In this document: positions 45,801-55,550 of the stretch, one piece after another
How positions within the stretch are numbered: position 1 is the first letter of the stretch
Layout of the letters: each line of letters begins with the position of its first letter
NCBI GenBank assembly: GCA_016618085.1
Contig: JABLTG010000065.1
Coordinates: 32,997 to 96,996, forward strand
Reading direction: 5' to 3'
DNA: 64,000 bases
DNA from: Neovahlkampfia damariscottae
Lineage: Eukaryota; Heterolobosea; Selenaionea; Neovahlkampfiida; Neovahlkampfiidae
The notes under the pieces: model-generated
Told to the model about the DNA's origin: nothing
Seen by the model: the letters and a program-made list of their open reading frames with translations, nothing else
Databases searched by the model: none
Program-made: the position numbers and the translations under genes

Positions 45801-47334
45801 ATTTTGGGCCACCTGCATCATTTGCATCATCAAGTTTATCAATTCCAGTTAAACGTTTTTTTTTTGTTCCACTTTTCTTTTTCAAAGCATCATCCGTTTT
45901 ATTAGCAGCTTGAAGTAAAATAGCTTCACCAATCCCAACTTTATTGATTTCTTTCATAAATTCATCTGTTATTTTGCATTTGCTTCCAAATTTTGCCATT
46001 TGTGTTGTCAATGTATCTTTAGTTTGACTATCAAAAGCAGGATTGATAATCAATGCATTAACGAACACCATAATATGGTTTTTTACCAATTGAGGTTTCA
46101 AAGCAACACCTCCTTTATTTTTATTTTTCAATTTTTCCATTAAATGTTTTGCAATTGGATCAACAACATGAGCAACATGCTTTCCACCTCTAGTTGTGCA
46201 AATTGAATTAACGAAACTAACTTGTTGTGCTGTTCCATCAGAAACACAAACACCAACTTTCCATCTTTCATTTACATCAGAATAAGCAACTTTCTTTCCT
46301 TCAGTGTATAATTTGACATAATCTTTGAAAGTTTTAACTGGAATTTTCTTTCCATTTAAAAATACTTTAACATCTTCTGGTGTTGTCCCTGATAAATCAT
46401 AAACTCTTTTTGATAATAAATCAACAATATCATCATCCAAATTTTGCATTCCAAATCTTTTAAAATCTGGTTTGAATGTAATTTGAGTGTAATCTTCTTT
46501 TGGTTTCTTCGATAAATTTTGAACTTTTGGTTCTCCTGCTTTTGACATGTTATCAGTCCATGTTTGAGTAAATTTCTTCTTTGATTCTGCATTTACAGTT
46601 TCCAATGTGAATTTTTCTGAAAAGATATTACAAAGTTTTGCACCATATCCATTTCTACCACCTTAAATCAAATATTAAAATATATCTTTCGTCTACCTGT
46701 GACTTTTTTGATGTTATCATCAAAATTTGAACCAGTAAGTAAATGTCCAAAAATCATTGTTGGAATTAAAATATTTTCTTCTTTATGAGTTTCAATTGGA
46801 ATTCCTTTTCCATTATTCCAAACTGTGACTTCATTATTTATTCTATCAATTGTAACCTTAATTGTATTCATTGACTAAAAAAATTTAATATAAAAAAAAG
46901 CTTCAAACTTCATCTCTAATTTTGTTGTCTGCAGCATTAACAATAATTTCATCAAATATTTTATACAGAGCAGGTACATAAGTGATCTTTTTTTGTTTAA
47001 AGTGGTTTAAGTCGCTCTAAAAATGATATTAATAAATTATTTTCTTTACATCGAAAACCCATGATTCTGTTTCTGTGGCTTCAATAGAGCCAACATAAGT
47101 ATCAGGTCTCAACAAAACATGTTCAAGGGGTGTTTTTTTCTGGATATTTTAGTGATTTTTTTTTACTTGATAAATTTTTTCCAAAGAACGTTTTTCGTCT
47201 TCTTTGTATTCAATCATTTCGTCATCACTATCATGTTGAGAGATGTTGAAACCTTCTTCGTCTTCATCTTCAAAATCATCTTCTTCTATGGAGTCATTAC
47301 TGATGAGCGACAAATCCTTCTTCTTCTTTGTCAT
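42895..47334 (-). CDS. TOP2: DNA topoisomerase II
   Basis: Seven exons, about 1,400 residues. Start MTKKKKDLSLISND at 47334 followed by an acidic N-terminus. ATPase domain: 'KKTPLEHVLLRPDTYVGSIE', 'VWNNGKGIPI', and 'GGRNGYGAKLCNIFS' restored by splicing. TOPRIM: 'ILTEGDSAKALA' and 'MADQDQDGSHI'. Cleavage domain with the catalytic Tyr in 'AASARYIFTTLS'. A 37-nt intron at about 44586-44622 splits 'PMVLIN|GAEGIGTGWST'; without splicing there is a false stop. The Lys/Glu-rich C-terminal tail contains tandem 'AVKKEP' repeats. Full set of key residues present. Divergent from 47401; CCAAT at 47382-47386 lies between them. Confidence 0.98.
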
Positions 47335-47400
47335 ACCTTCGTCTTTTTGTGCGCGAACTGCTGTGATAGGTTCAATCACAACCAATCATTTTTATCTCAA

Positions 47401-47991
47401 ATGTTGAAGCAATTACAAAGGCTTCAAAAAAAAAATTTACTGATTAAAAATGTAAAATTAAATAAAATTGTACTGAGAAATTATAATACAGAAAAAATTA
47501 AACCAGAAGAAAAAATGGATGAAGCAACAGAAAGAAAAATGTTAGAAGAAAAAATAAAAAAATTTGAAGAAAGAAAGAAAAATAATAAAATTGATTTAGG
47601 TGAAGAAAGTGATGAAGATTGGTTTGGACAACAAGATTCAGAAACAAAAAGAAAATTAATTGCTTTAGCTTATAAGGCATTTCTCTATGCCACTTTGATC
47701 AACATATTTGTTGCAATACTTTTTGTTTTATGGGTTAGATATTACTTAGGACATAAAACAATTCCTGATTTTAAAGATAAATTTTTAGAACCAAAAGTCA
47801 AAAAATTCAAAGAGAAAACTGGTATTATAAAAGTTCATGACAAAGTATTTGGGTCACTAGAATCTTATTCACCAAATACAAAACCTGAAGGTCAATTAAC
47901 TATTGAAGAAAAAAAAGAAAAAATTCAAAAATTTAAAAATATGTTTTCACGAACAGAAGAAAAAAAAGAAAATTCAGAAGAAAAAAAATAA
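47401..47991 (+). CDS. Mitochondrial membrane protein, TMEM242-like
   Basis: Single exon, 196 residues; CCAAT 14 bases before the ATG. The N-terminus (MLKQLQRLQKKNLLIKNVKL...) is basic, amphipathic and ends 'RNYNTE', typical of a mitochondrial presequence. One membrane helix 'ATLINIFVAILFVLWVRYYL' precedes 'GHKTIPDFKDKFLEP'. The arrangement AYKAFLYATL-helix-LG-xxDF resembles human TMEM242, an assembly factor for ATP synthase. The TMEM242 relation is tentative. A presequence implies a protein-importing mitochondrion or mitochondrion-derived organelle. The stop is 4 bases from that of the convergent RGS gene. Confidence 0.65.
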   Translation: MLKQLQRLQKKNLLIKNVKLNKIVLRNYNTEKIKPEEKMDEATERKMLEEKIKKFEERKKNNKIDLGEESDEDWFGQQDSETKRKLIALAYKAFLYATLINIFVAILFVLWVRYYLGHKTIPDFKDKFLEPKVKKFKEKTGIIKVHDKVFGSLESYSPNTKPEGQLTIEEKKEKIQKFKNMFSRTEEKKENSEEKK

Positions 47992-47995
47992 ATAT

Positions 47996-50006
47996 TTATT
48001 CAGTATTCAATAACAGAGAAATCAACCCAGAAATTGAATTTGTTGATTTTCTTTTCGCTTTTGAGTATAACATTTTGAAATCTTCTGTTGATTTAAATCT
48101 GGCATAAGAATCAGACAAACAACAAATAATAACTTCATTAACGATTCCATCAAATAAATTTACCGGGCAATTGGTTTCATCAAATTGTTCTAATTCACTT
48201 TTTAAAACAATTCGAATACTTGAAGAGATATTTAACTCATATTTTGAATTCAATTCCAAGAAAAGGTGATATAATTCATTTGATCGTTTATATCTTTGTT
48301 CTGATGATTTCAATGTTTTAAAGTTCTCAACTTCTTCAATGAAATTTATATTCTCGATTGCATATTCCATTTCTAAGAATTTCTTGAAAAGAACTCGATA
48401 TTTTTTGTTTTTCATGAAACGATGGATTTGAAATGAGTCTTCAATTGTCTGTAACCTTTCTTCTTCCAATCGTTTTTCTTTGTTTTCTTTCGCAAGTAAC
48501 ATTGATAATTCATCTTCTTGTTTGATCATTTGGGTCTCCAATTTTTTTAATTTCTCTAGTAACTTTGAGGTAGTTGGTCGATTAGATCCATAATAGTTCA
48601 ATGTATCCAATATCAACTTTTTAAAGCCTTCATTAATTTCCTGTTAAATTATTTTAAAGAAATTTGTTTCTTGCCTTGTCTTGAAGTAACATTTGGCAAT
48701 CAGTATAATATTGTGGAATTCCAGGACCAATGTTTTGATCTGTTCCAAATTCATTGTCTGTCGAAATTGAACGAAACAATGAAAATCTCTTTTTTTGTTT
48801 TTTGTGTTCATCAATTTTAACCAGAACTGGTTGATTCAAATCCAAAAACATATCTAAAAGATCATTGTGAGACTAATCAAATAGAATGAGAAAAAGATAT
48901 TTTTTACAATTCCTGTTGTCAATCTCAGCAAAATAATGCCTAATGAAAAAATGTCATCTTTTTCTTGATGGATTTCGTCATGATTTGGTGGATAAATTTC
49001 AACTTCATCCAAATCAAAAGTGTTTAATATACCAGGGTCAATCAATAATTCAGTACATGTTTCATTGAAATATATTCTTGAAGCTGTAAGTTTCCCAGGA
49101 GGGAATGAAAATTTTTGGTTGTGCAAATAACATAACCCAGAAGTAATTTGGCATGCGTATTGAATAATTTCCTTAAAAATTAGTAAAAATAACCATATAA
49201 ATTACAGATTCTGATACTGTTGAATTATCACTGTTATCAATATAGGATTTCAATGTTGAATTCAATTCTTCAACTACAAGAAATAACTCCCTTTCTGTTA
49301 TTTTTCTTTCACTTATTTCATCATAAATATCAATAATATTCAAAACATTTTCATGTACTTCTTGAAAATACTTCTTTTCATTTTCAGATATTTTTGTTCG
49401 AAGGTTTGAAATCATCTTTTCTTTTGAAACAATTTTTTTCACACAAAAATATTTTTGTGTTTCAACTTTCTTCACCTTTAATAATTGAACATCTGAGAAT
49501 AAATTAAGTTGTTTTTTAGTCACAACTTCTTTAAAATCTTCTTCAAACAAACTTTTTTTATCCAAAGTATAAGTTGATGTTGTGTAATCAATCCAATCTT
49601 TTGTTTCAATTAATCTGCTAAAAAGAAATCTTAGGGTACTTTTAATTTCAGTTTCAATCATATCTATAACTGTATCATGTTCCAAACCGATTTGATTTGA
49701 TAAACGTTGTTCACTTGTTGGTTCTGTCAAATTCAAAGAAATGAAATTATCTGAATTTTCTACAATATATTTTTCTCTAATTTCTTTATATAATTTATGT
49801 TTTTGATTGTCATTTGTCATCCTTTTGTATTCAAGTATTTTCAAAAAACATAAAAAATAATTTGTCATCTTCTTGGAGTCCAAAAAACTCTTAAATACAT
49901 CAACATCATTCTCTCTAGTTAATAATTCTTCTATAGAGATTGGTGGTTTTGTTGGTTTTTTATGAGTATTTTTAAAAGAGACAAATTTTTCATGAACAAA
50001 AGACAT
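47996..50006 (-). CDS. RGS-pseudokinase-RGS protein
   Basis: Four exons. Start MSFVHEKFVSFKNTHKKP at 50006 with CCAAT at 50024-50028. The first RGS-like domain covers residues about 24-150 ('FKSFLDSKKMTNYFLCFL', 'TLRFLFSRLIETKDWIDY'). The kinase-like region has the ATP-site Lys ('FCVKKI') but no HRD: the loop reads 'CYLHNQKFSFPPGKLTASRI', and DFG is 'DPG', so catalysis is unlikely. The second RGS domain is 'VLFKKFLEMEYAIENINFIE' to 'LSDSYARFKSTEDFKML'. The last intron begins GC (AAG|GCAAGA) instead of GT. The layout echoes GPCR kinases, which carry an RGS-homology domain, but the doubled RGS flanking is unusual. Confidence 0.8.
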
Positions 50007-50155
50007 GCAGGAAAATAAATTGACCAATTGAAACAATAGAGCTCAAAAATATAGTTTCAATCTTATCTCAGTGAAATTTTTTTTCTTTTTGAATTAGTGA
50101 ATTATACTCAATAAAATATTTCAATATCTTTCATTTGAAGTTTTGATTCACAATT

Positions 50156-50570
50156 TTATTTTTCCAAAATTACAATGGCTGTAACATATTCATCTTCATG
50201 AGACAAAGAACAATGAACATGAATTTCATCTGAATTTCCAATTGTCTTCGCTCTTTCAATTGCATCTTTTTCTAATTTCAATATTGGTTCTTTGGTTATT
50301 TCATGATTTGTTAATTGTATATTTCTTGAGTCAACTCGGTATTTTAAAGCTTTCCAAGTTGCTTCTTTAATCGCCCATCTTTTTTCATTTTAAATTTTAT
50401 TTTTTTTAAAACCTTGAAGCAAAATATTGAATCTCTTTTTCTTTATTTATTGGCCGGTTTTTTATTTCATTTTTATGATAAATTCTGTTTATAAATCTAT
50501 CTCCTTTTCTCAATAATAATTCTTTAAATCTTGCTATCTTTACTAAATCTATTCCAATTCCAATAATCAT
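50156..50570 (-). CDS. acpS: Holo-[acyl-carrier-protein] synthase (AcpS-type phosphopantetheinyl transferase)
   Basis: Two exons with a 34-nt intron near 50381-50416. Exon 1: MIIGIGIDLVKIARFKELL, carrying the metal-binding Asp of 'GIGIDLVKI'. Exon 2, after splicing: 'FASR|WAIKEATWKALKYRV', the second signature (KEAxxKA) with its Glu. The end 'VHCSLSHEDEYVTAVIVI' matches the family's C-terminal strand. About 125 residues, the size of bacterial AcpS. It transfers 4'-phosphopantetheine to ACP, pointing to a type II fatty-acid/lipoate system, presumably mitochondrial. Only 39 bases separate its ATG from that of the divergent gene. Confidence 0.9.
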
Positions 50571-50609
50571 TTTGTTTGTCTATTGTATTTTTGGTTGTTT
50601 TTGGTAAAA

Positions 50610-52352
50610 ATGGATTTGATTGGCCATTTGAATTTGATGAAGATTTATGAAACAGAAGTGGTCACAAAAAAGAAAAAACTATCTTCAAAGAAAAAAGAAA
50701 AATCAAAAGTGAATGAGGATGACTTTAAAGACCTCCCAGAATCAACAAAAATGGAAGAAAAAAAAATAATTCAAATTAGTGATTCTGCATCTTCTTCATT
50801 TGAAAAAATTGCAATTTCCATAAAAAACAATGAAAATAAATTTGTTGGCACATCAGAAATTGAACAACTGGTCAAAAAAAATTTTCCTAAAAATTCCTTG
50901 GCCAAAAATTCAATAGCAACAATTCTATCAAAATACAAAGAATATCTCGAACATAAATATACTAAATTTAGACTCAAGACTGAATTTTTTCAATTCAATT
51001 TTGAAAACTCTAAAAATACAATCAATCTAAAACACTTTGAAAAGAAAAAAGAAAAATCAGATGTTATCATTGAAATTCCATCAAAGTCTGATTCTGAAAG
51101 TATTTCATCACTTATTGAAATTCCAATTGACCCAAAATCACTTTTTGAAAAAATAGTTTATTCAATGATGAAAAATGGAAATGAATTTGTATCTATTTCA
51201 AGAATCAAAAAATTAATTGAAAAATGTTTTGGGAATGATAGAATACCCACTGAAAGTTCAATCAATACATCTATATCAAGAAAAAAAATATATTTTGAAT
51301 CATCAGGATATAATCGAAGAGTCAAAACAAAATACTTTGATTTTAGAAATTTGAAAGAATCAAGAAATTTTGAATCTAAGAGTGTTCTGTCAACTTCAGA
51401 TGAAGAAAAAGATTCGAATTCAGAAACTGACAAACCAAAATTTGAAGAATTAAAATCACTCTCAGATATAACAAATTCAGTTGATAAAATGATTTATATT
51501 CTATTGAAGGAAGGAAATCAAATAATTCGAACAAATGAATTTAGTAAATTATCACTAAAGTATTTTGGATCTGAAATTAATCATGGTACAATTCTATCAA
51601 ATTTATCAACCAATAAGAAAATATTTTCAAAAAATGGAAAGGATATCTGTTTGAGAGTTTCATTTATTGAAAGAAATTTTGAAAAAGACAAAAATGGAAA
51701 TTATAAAAAGAAGGAGAAAATATCAAAAACATTGAAAGATAAAGTGAATAAAATTAGATCAAAAGAAATGGATAATGATGTAATTGAAATCGAAGATGAA
51801 AGTCCAAGACAGAGAACTTCAAAGAAGAAAAGAAAATTTGAAGAAATTTCTCCAACTCCAATTAGATCTAGAAAAAAAGAAAAGAAAATTGAAGTGAATG
51901 AAGATATTCCATTGGATGAAAGTGTTGAATCTGAAGAAATTAAAGAGATTGAAGAAACTGAAAATGCACCTGAGGATAGAGTTATGAATTTCTTTGTTTA
52001 TTGCAATGATTTATTTGATATTCATAATTTTGGAAAAACTGAAAACTTGTGTGTCACTTGTAAAAAAGCAGGAGACAATTTGTACATTTGCAAATATCCA
52101 AATTGTCAAAAAGTGGTTCACAAAGAATGTGACTCAAAATTTTTAAGCAGAAATTCACAATGCAATCTTCATTTTTGTGATGAACCAAATTGTAAAAATC
52201 CACCAACCATTTTTTGTAAAACATGCACAATTTCATTCTGCGATAGACATAAAGTTGATGATGACTTCTATTTGGAAAATGAAAAAGATCATCATGTTTT
52301 TTGTGCAGATTGTATTGATTTGATTTATGACATAAGAAATCTTGGATTTTAA
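50610..52352 (+). CDS. Nuclear protein with three winged-helix-like repeats and PHD/ADD-type zinc fingers
   Basis: Single exon, 580 residues from MDLIGHLNLMKIYE. Three homologous 65-residue units start 'FEKIAISIKNNENKFVGTSE', 'FEKIVYSMMKNGNEFVSISR' and 'VDKMIYILLKEGNQIIRTNE' and each ends in a beta hairpin; they resemble small winged-helix or histone-H1-like modules. A basic NLS-rich linker ('SKKKRKFEE', 'RSRKKEKK') leads to a Cys/His cluster 'CVTCKKAGDNLYICKYPNCQ', 'FCDEPNCKNP', 'FCKTCTISFCDRH' and 'FCADC', of extended PHD/ADD type. Likely a chromatin reader or DNA-binding regulator. Family assignments are from pattern only. Confidence 0.75.
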   Translation: MDLIGHLNLMKIYETEVVTKKKKLSSKKKEKSKVNEDDFKDLPESTKMEEKKIIQISDSASSSFEKIAISIKNNENKFVGTSEIEQLVKKNFPKNSLAKNSIATILSKYKEYLEHKYTKFRLKTEFFQFNFENSKNTINLKHFEKKKEKSDVIIEIPSKSDSESISSLIEIPIDPKSLFEKIVYSMMKNGNEFVSISRIKKLIEKCFGNDRIPTESSINTSISRKKIYFESSGYNRRVKTKYFDFRNLKESRNFESKSVLSTSDEEKDSNSETDKPKFEELKSLSDITNSVDKMIYILLKEGNQIIRTNEFSKLSLKYFGSEINHGTILSNLSTNKKIFSKNGKDICLRVSFIERNFEKDKNGNYKKKEKISKTLKDKVNKIRSKEMDNDVIEIEDESPRQRTSKKKRKFEEISPTPIRSRKKEKKIEVNEDIPLDESVESEEIKEIEETENAPEDRVMNFFVYCNDLFDIHNFGKTENLCVTCKKAGDNLYICKYPNCQKVVHKECDSKFLSRNSQCNLHFCDEPNCKNPPTIFCKTCTISFCDRHKVDDDFYLENEKDHHVFCADCIDLIYDIRNLGF

Positions 52353-52375
52353 AAGAATCATTTTATTTGTCAAAA

Positions 52376-52788
52376 TCAAAATCTTTCAATAAAAGCTTCT
52401 TTTCCAACTTGTCAAAATTGAATTGGAAGATTTTTACCTTTAACTGATGAAAAGTTAACACATCTAAAGTAAATGATTTCAAGATTTGGAAATTCTGTTT
52501 CAGAAATTTCCTCATCAATAGAATCAACTTGAATTAATGGAAAATAAGTATTCTTTTCAAGATATAATAAAAATACATTTGTATTAAATGTACATTCATT
52601 CTTTCCAAGTAATTTGTATAATTTTTAGTCATTCTTATTTTCTTCATTGAGGAATGAAAAAATTGAAAATGGAGGATAAAGCATACTGATAATCCCTTTG
52701 TAACAATTTCAGTTGGATTTGATTAAAGATTTCTTTAAAAATACCATCTTTTAAAAATTAGTTTGTCAAATGGAGCAGGTTTCACCAT
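52376..52788 (-). pseudogene. Probable gene remnant
   Basis: On the minus strand a frame reads 'LYKLLGKNECTFNTNVFLLY', 'VDSIDEEISETEFPNLEIIY' and 'FRCVNFSSVK', then a plausible 30-nt intron and 'VGKEAFIERF' before a stop near 52376. Upstream (MVKPAPFDKLIFKRW at 52788) the frame is broken by stops and shifts. The text looks protein-like but no intact gene can be built. Identity unknown. It fills the otherwise empty interval 52353-52871. Confidence 0.4.
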
Positions 52789-52871
52789 TTTCAATGGTGG
52801 ATGAAAAAATTTAACCTATAACATTTAAGTTCAAATTTTAATGAAAAAAAACAGTTGGAAATCAAAAATAT

Positions 52872-53951
52872 TTAATAACTTTCTTCAGAGTCATAATTTG
52901 ATTCTGAGTAATCACTCGATTCTGAAGATTCTGCTTCCCAATCTTCCAATAGTATTTTTGCATCTTCATATCCAAGATCAGATGCACTATGCAACCATTT
53001 TTTTGCTGTTTCCATATTTTGTTCACAACCAGTTCCGTCTTCATATTGTAACGCAATATTGTATTGAGCCAATGCAAGTCCTGCTCTCGCTGCTTTTTCA
53101 TAATATTCATGAGAAGCAAAATAATCAATATTACAACTATCTCCATTTTCCAAAGAAACACCAAGATTATAAATACTTCTAATATTACCTTTTGATGCTG
53201 ATAATTTAAACAATTGGTATCCCTTATCCTTGTCTTCTTCACAACCAAGTCCATTATCATAAGAAAATCCCAAGTTTAATTCGCCAATTGAATTTCCCAA
53301 TTTTGCTGATTTTTCAAACCATTTAAATGCTGATGATTCATCTCCAATAAATGTAAATGCTTTACCAATTCCAACCATCCAATAAGGATCATCAGTTTCT
53401 TCAATATTCGTTAATTCTTTGCAAAGGGTTTTATAACTATTATCACCAAGTTCTTTTAATGCTTCTGCCTTATATGCCTTCAATAATAAATCATCATATT
53501 CTTCATATTTTTCGCATAATAATTTTACAGCCTTCCAGTTACAATGTCTGAGCAAATCAATTTGAGTATAAACGTCTTCCGGAATTTTATCTTTATCAAC
53601 CAATTTAATTGAGTTTTTAAGTTTTTTTTCAAAGTTTTCATTTGTCATTTTTAATTTAAAAGGTTTCTGTTTTTCTTCATAAATCCATTCAACTTGTTTG
53701 CCAACTTGAAGAATTTCTTCTAAAGAATTAGCATCTTTTGTTTGAAGTATATCAATATTTGATGTTAGGGTATTCAATTGGGATTCCAAAATGGACTCTA
53801 AATTATTAAAATGTGTTTCAATAAGTTTCAAATAATTTTCTTTTTGTATTTTTAATTTTTCCAAACTTTCTTTAGTTTGGTTTATTGCTTCTTTTGTGGA
53901 ATTAATTTTGTTTTTATTTTCTTCTTCAATCTTGTCCAAGTTATCAAACAT
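52872..53951 (-). CDS. Sel1-like repeat protein
   Basis: Start MFDNLDKIEEENKNK at 53951, chosen because CCAAT boxes lie at 53974-53979 (inverted) and 53991-53995; a longer frame reaches 54071 with a hydrophobic N-terminus but would overlap these elements. An N-terminal coiled coil (about 100 residues) is followed by Sel1/TPR-like repeats: 'AFKWFEKSAKLGNSIGELNL', 'GYQLFKLSASKGNIRSIYNL', 'YYEKAARAGLALAQYNIAL' and 'AKKWLHSASDLGYEDAKILL'. The tail is Ser/Glu/Tyr-rich. Sel1 repeats serve as scaffolds in ERAD and signalling; the partner is unknown. Confidence 0.85.
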   Translation of the reverse strand: MFDNLDKIEEENKNKINSTKEAINQTKESLEKLKIQKENYLKLIETHFNNLESILESQLNTLTSNIDILQTKDANSLEEILQVGKQVEWIYEEKQKPFKLKMTNENFEKKLKNSIKLVDKDKIPEDVYTQIDLLRHCNWKAVKLLCEKYEEYDDLLLKAYKAEALKELGDNSYKTLCKELTNIEETDDPYWMVGIGKAFTFIGDESSAFKWFEKSAKLGNSIGELNLGFSYDNGLGCEEDKDKGYQLFKLSASKGNIRSIYNLGVSLENGDSCNIDYFASHEYYEKAARAGLALAQYNIALQYEDGTGCEQNMETAKKWLHSASDLGYEDAKILLEDWEAESSESSDYSESNYDSEESY

Positions 53952-54054
53952 TGTTATTTCCTTTGGTTTCTTTGATTGGATAATAATTGACCAATAAAAC
54001 AAAACTGTACAAAAAATAAAAAAAAAAAATGAATAAATAATTGAAATAAAAAAT

Positions 54055-54671
54055 TTAATAATTTTTAACATCTGAAGTTAAAGATTTGATTTTACTTTGT
54101 GAGTAAACATATGCAAAATAAGGAAGACCAACTGGTACCATTGATAAAGCAACAAAAATACCCCATTCATCCTAATTTTAAAATTAATTTTCTTTTAAAA
54201 CTTACATAATGTTTGTCGTGTTTTTTTTCATAATCAGCAGCGTCCAAAATTGAGATTACTGGAAAGAATGTTGATTTCATAATTTTACTTTCTTTGTCAT
54301 CAGCTTTTAATTTATAAGTAACTTTTGCTGCAGATAAATATAATGAACCAATTTCAGTTGGAACGAATGAATATTCAAATGTTTTGTTTGAACCAGGTTC
54401 AATTTGTTCAAGAGTGTATTCTTTTGGTTCTGCATTTGGTACTTCATCTTTGATATCTAAATTATAAGCTGCTGCTTTTCCATAATTATGAACAACAATT
54501 TTAACTTTAAATTCTTGATTTACAACTCCGTCAACTTCTGTTTGTTTTTCAACCATGATTGATGCTGTATTTTCTTCTTCTGCTCTAACAAGCATAATAG
54601 CAAAGAGAATTACAAAAATTGTCAAAAGAAATTGTTTCTATTGATGTTAGTGATGAATAAACTCAAACCAT
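54055..54671 (-). CDS. SSR2: Translocon-associated protein subunit beta (TRAP-beta/SSR2)
   Basis: Three exons. Exon 1 is only the ATG (54671-54669); a 31-nt intron (54638-54668) follows. Exon 2 continues 'KQFLLTIFVILFAIMLVRA', giving a proper signal peptide that is missing if the intron is ignored. The luminal domain contains 'VHNYGKAAAYNLDIKDEVP' and 'YSFVPTEIGSLYLSAAKVTY', and exon 3 has the single helix 'WGIFVALSMVPVGLPYFAYV' with a short cytosolic end. Size (about 190 residues) and order match TRAP-beta, an ER Sec61-associated protein. CCAAT at 54678-54682. Confidence 0.93.
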
Positions 54672-54751
54672 TTTCGACCAATAATACGAGAATGAGTTAA
54701 TTGACCAATAGTATTTATCCACGCGTCAAGCTAAAATTTTTCAACAACAAA

Positions 54752-55315
54752 ATGAATCGAAATATCATAGCAATTTTAAATTTTTATTCATCAGAAGTAT
54801 CTTTCCAACAAAAAATCAATTTGTTTATCCATCATCTCTCGACATTTAGTGATGTTTCTAAGAATTCACTTTACATTTTTTAAATATGCAAATGAATATT
54901 TTTTACATATTTGTGAAGAATTTAGAACGAATCATCAAAAAGATAATCAAAAACAGTTAATCAAAGAATTAAACAATATTCTAAACACTTATTGCCCCAA
55001 AATCACCAAAAGAACTTGAAATCTTGACTGAAGAAAAACAGTATTTTTTGAAAAAATAAAAAACCAAAAACAAGATGAGTGAAGAATCACCAACAGATAT
55101 TTTGGCCTTTTTACAAAGCTGTACTTGGAGAATATAAAAATGATTCATACAAACGTTACACAAGAACAGAAGATTGTTTAAGGTGGACTCCATTAATTTT
55201 CCGAAATAGTTGACTTACACCAAGTTGTGAGTTCATCAAATCTCAACAAGTTCCATTGAGACAAAAAGATAAAACTGAAAAGAAATTGAAAGCAATCCCA
55301 ATGTTCTGGAAACAA
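54752..55315 (+). pseudogene. Decayed RGS/START-like gene (relative of the gene at 1-2394)
   Basis: Starts with its own ATG and CCAAT-bearing upstream region and can be followed in shifting frames: 'LIKELNNILNTY' (gene 1: 'LKKEFNNIVNTY'), 'ILTEEKQYFLEKIKN' (gene 1: 'ILTEEKQHFLEKIKN') and 'EESPTDILA'. Several frameshifts and stops interrupt it. Near 55180-55210 it retains most of the intron of gene 1 (CTCCATTAATTTTCCGAAAT is almost unchanged). It then jumps over about 500 bp to the stretch matching 'QQVPLRQKDKTEKKLKAIPM'. A DNA-level duplication followed by deletion, not a retrocopy. Confidence 0.85.
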
Positions 55316-55381
55316 ACAATGTGTGTTTGTTCATTTTTTATAACTTCAATAAAAATGATTGGCAGTTTCTTCCCTTCAACA

Positions 55382-55423
55382 TTCCAAAATTTTTTTTTTT
55401 TTTTTTTGATGTGAAGTATAAAG
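55382..55423 (+). promoter_or_regulatory. U6-like promoter of small RNA copy 2
   Basis: TTCCAAAATT at 55382-55391 (about -65 to -56) is followed by a T-tract and TATAAAG at 55417-55423 (about -30). Both are spaced as in copy 1 at 33504-33545. The arrangement is that of a distal/proximal element plus TATA box, as in polymerase III type 3 genes. Confidence 0.5.
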
Positions 55424-55446
55424 AGAAAGTTGTTTGTTCATCTTTC

Positions 55447-55550
55447 AAGGGCTTTCGAGACACCTTCCTTGTTACATTGTTTATGGGGGCTGGATCTACT
55501 TCGGTAGTTCCAGCCTCTGTGAGGTTTCTCCCTAGGTTTCTCATCCACCC
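55447..55550 (+). ncRNA. Structured small RNA, copy 2 (two-member family)
   Basis: About 104 nt, AAGGGCTTTC to CCACCC, followed by T8 (55551-55558). The central hairpin GGCTGGATCTAC-TTCG-GTAGTTCCAGCC has 11 pairs and one U-U mismatch under a cUUCGg loop. Compared with copy 1, a G-C pair in this stem becomes U-A, and the first pair of the closing helix (GAGACACCT with AGGTTTCTC) changes from G-C to A-U. Such paired changes indicate selection on RNA structure. The loop sequence and T-run fix the transcribed strand. Not recognised as any standard RNA. Confidence 0.7.

Noticed and set aside
54981-55193. Minus-strand frame 'MESTLNNLLFLCNVCMNH...'
   Set aside because: It is the antisense of the RGS pseudogene; the same antisense pattern appears opposite the parent gene near 1839-2075.
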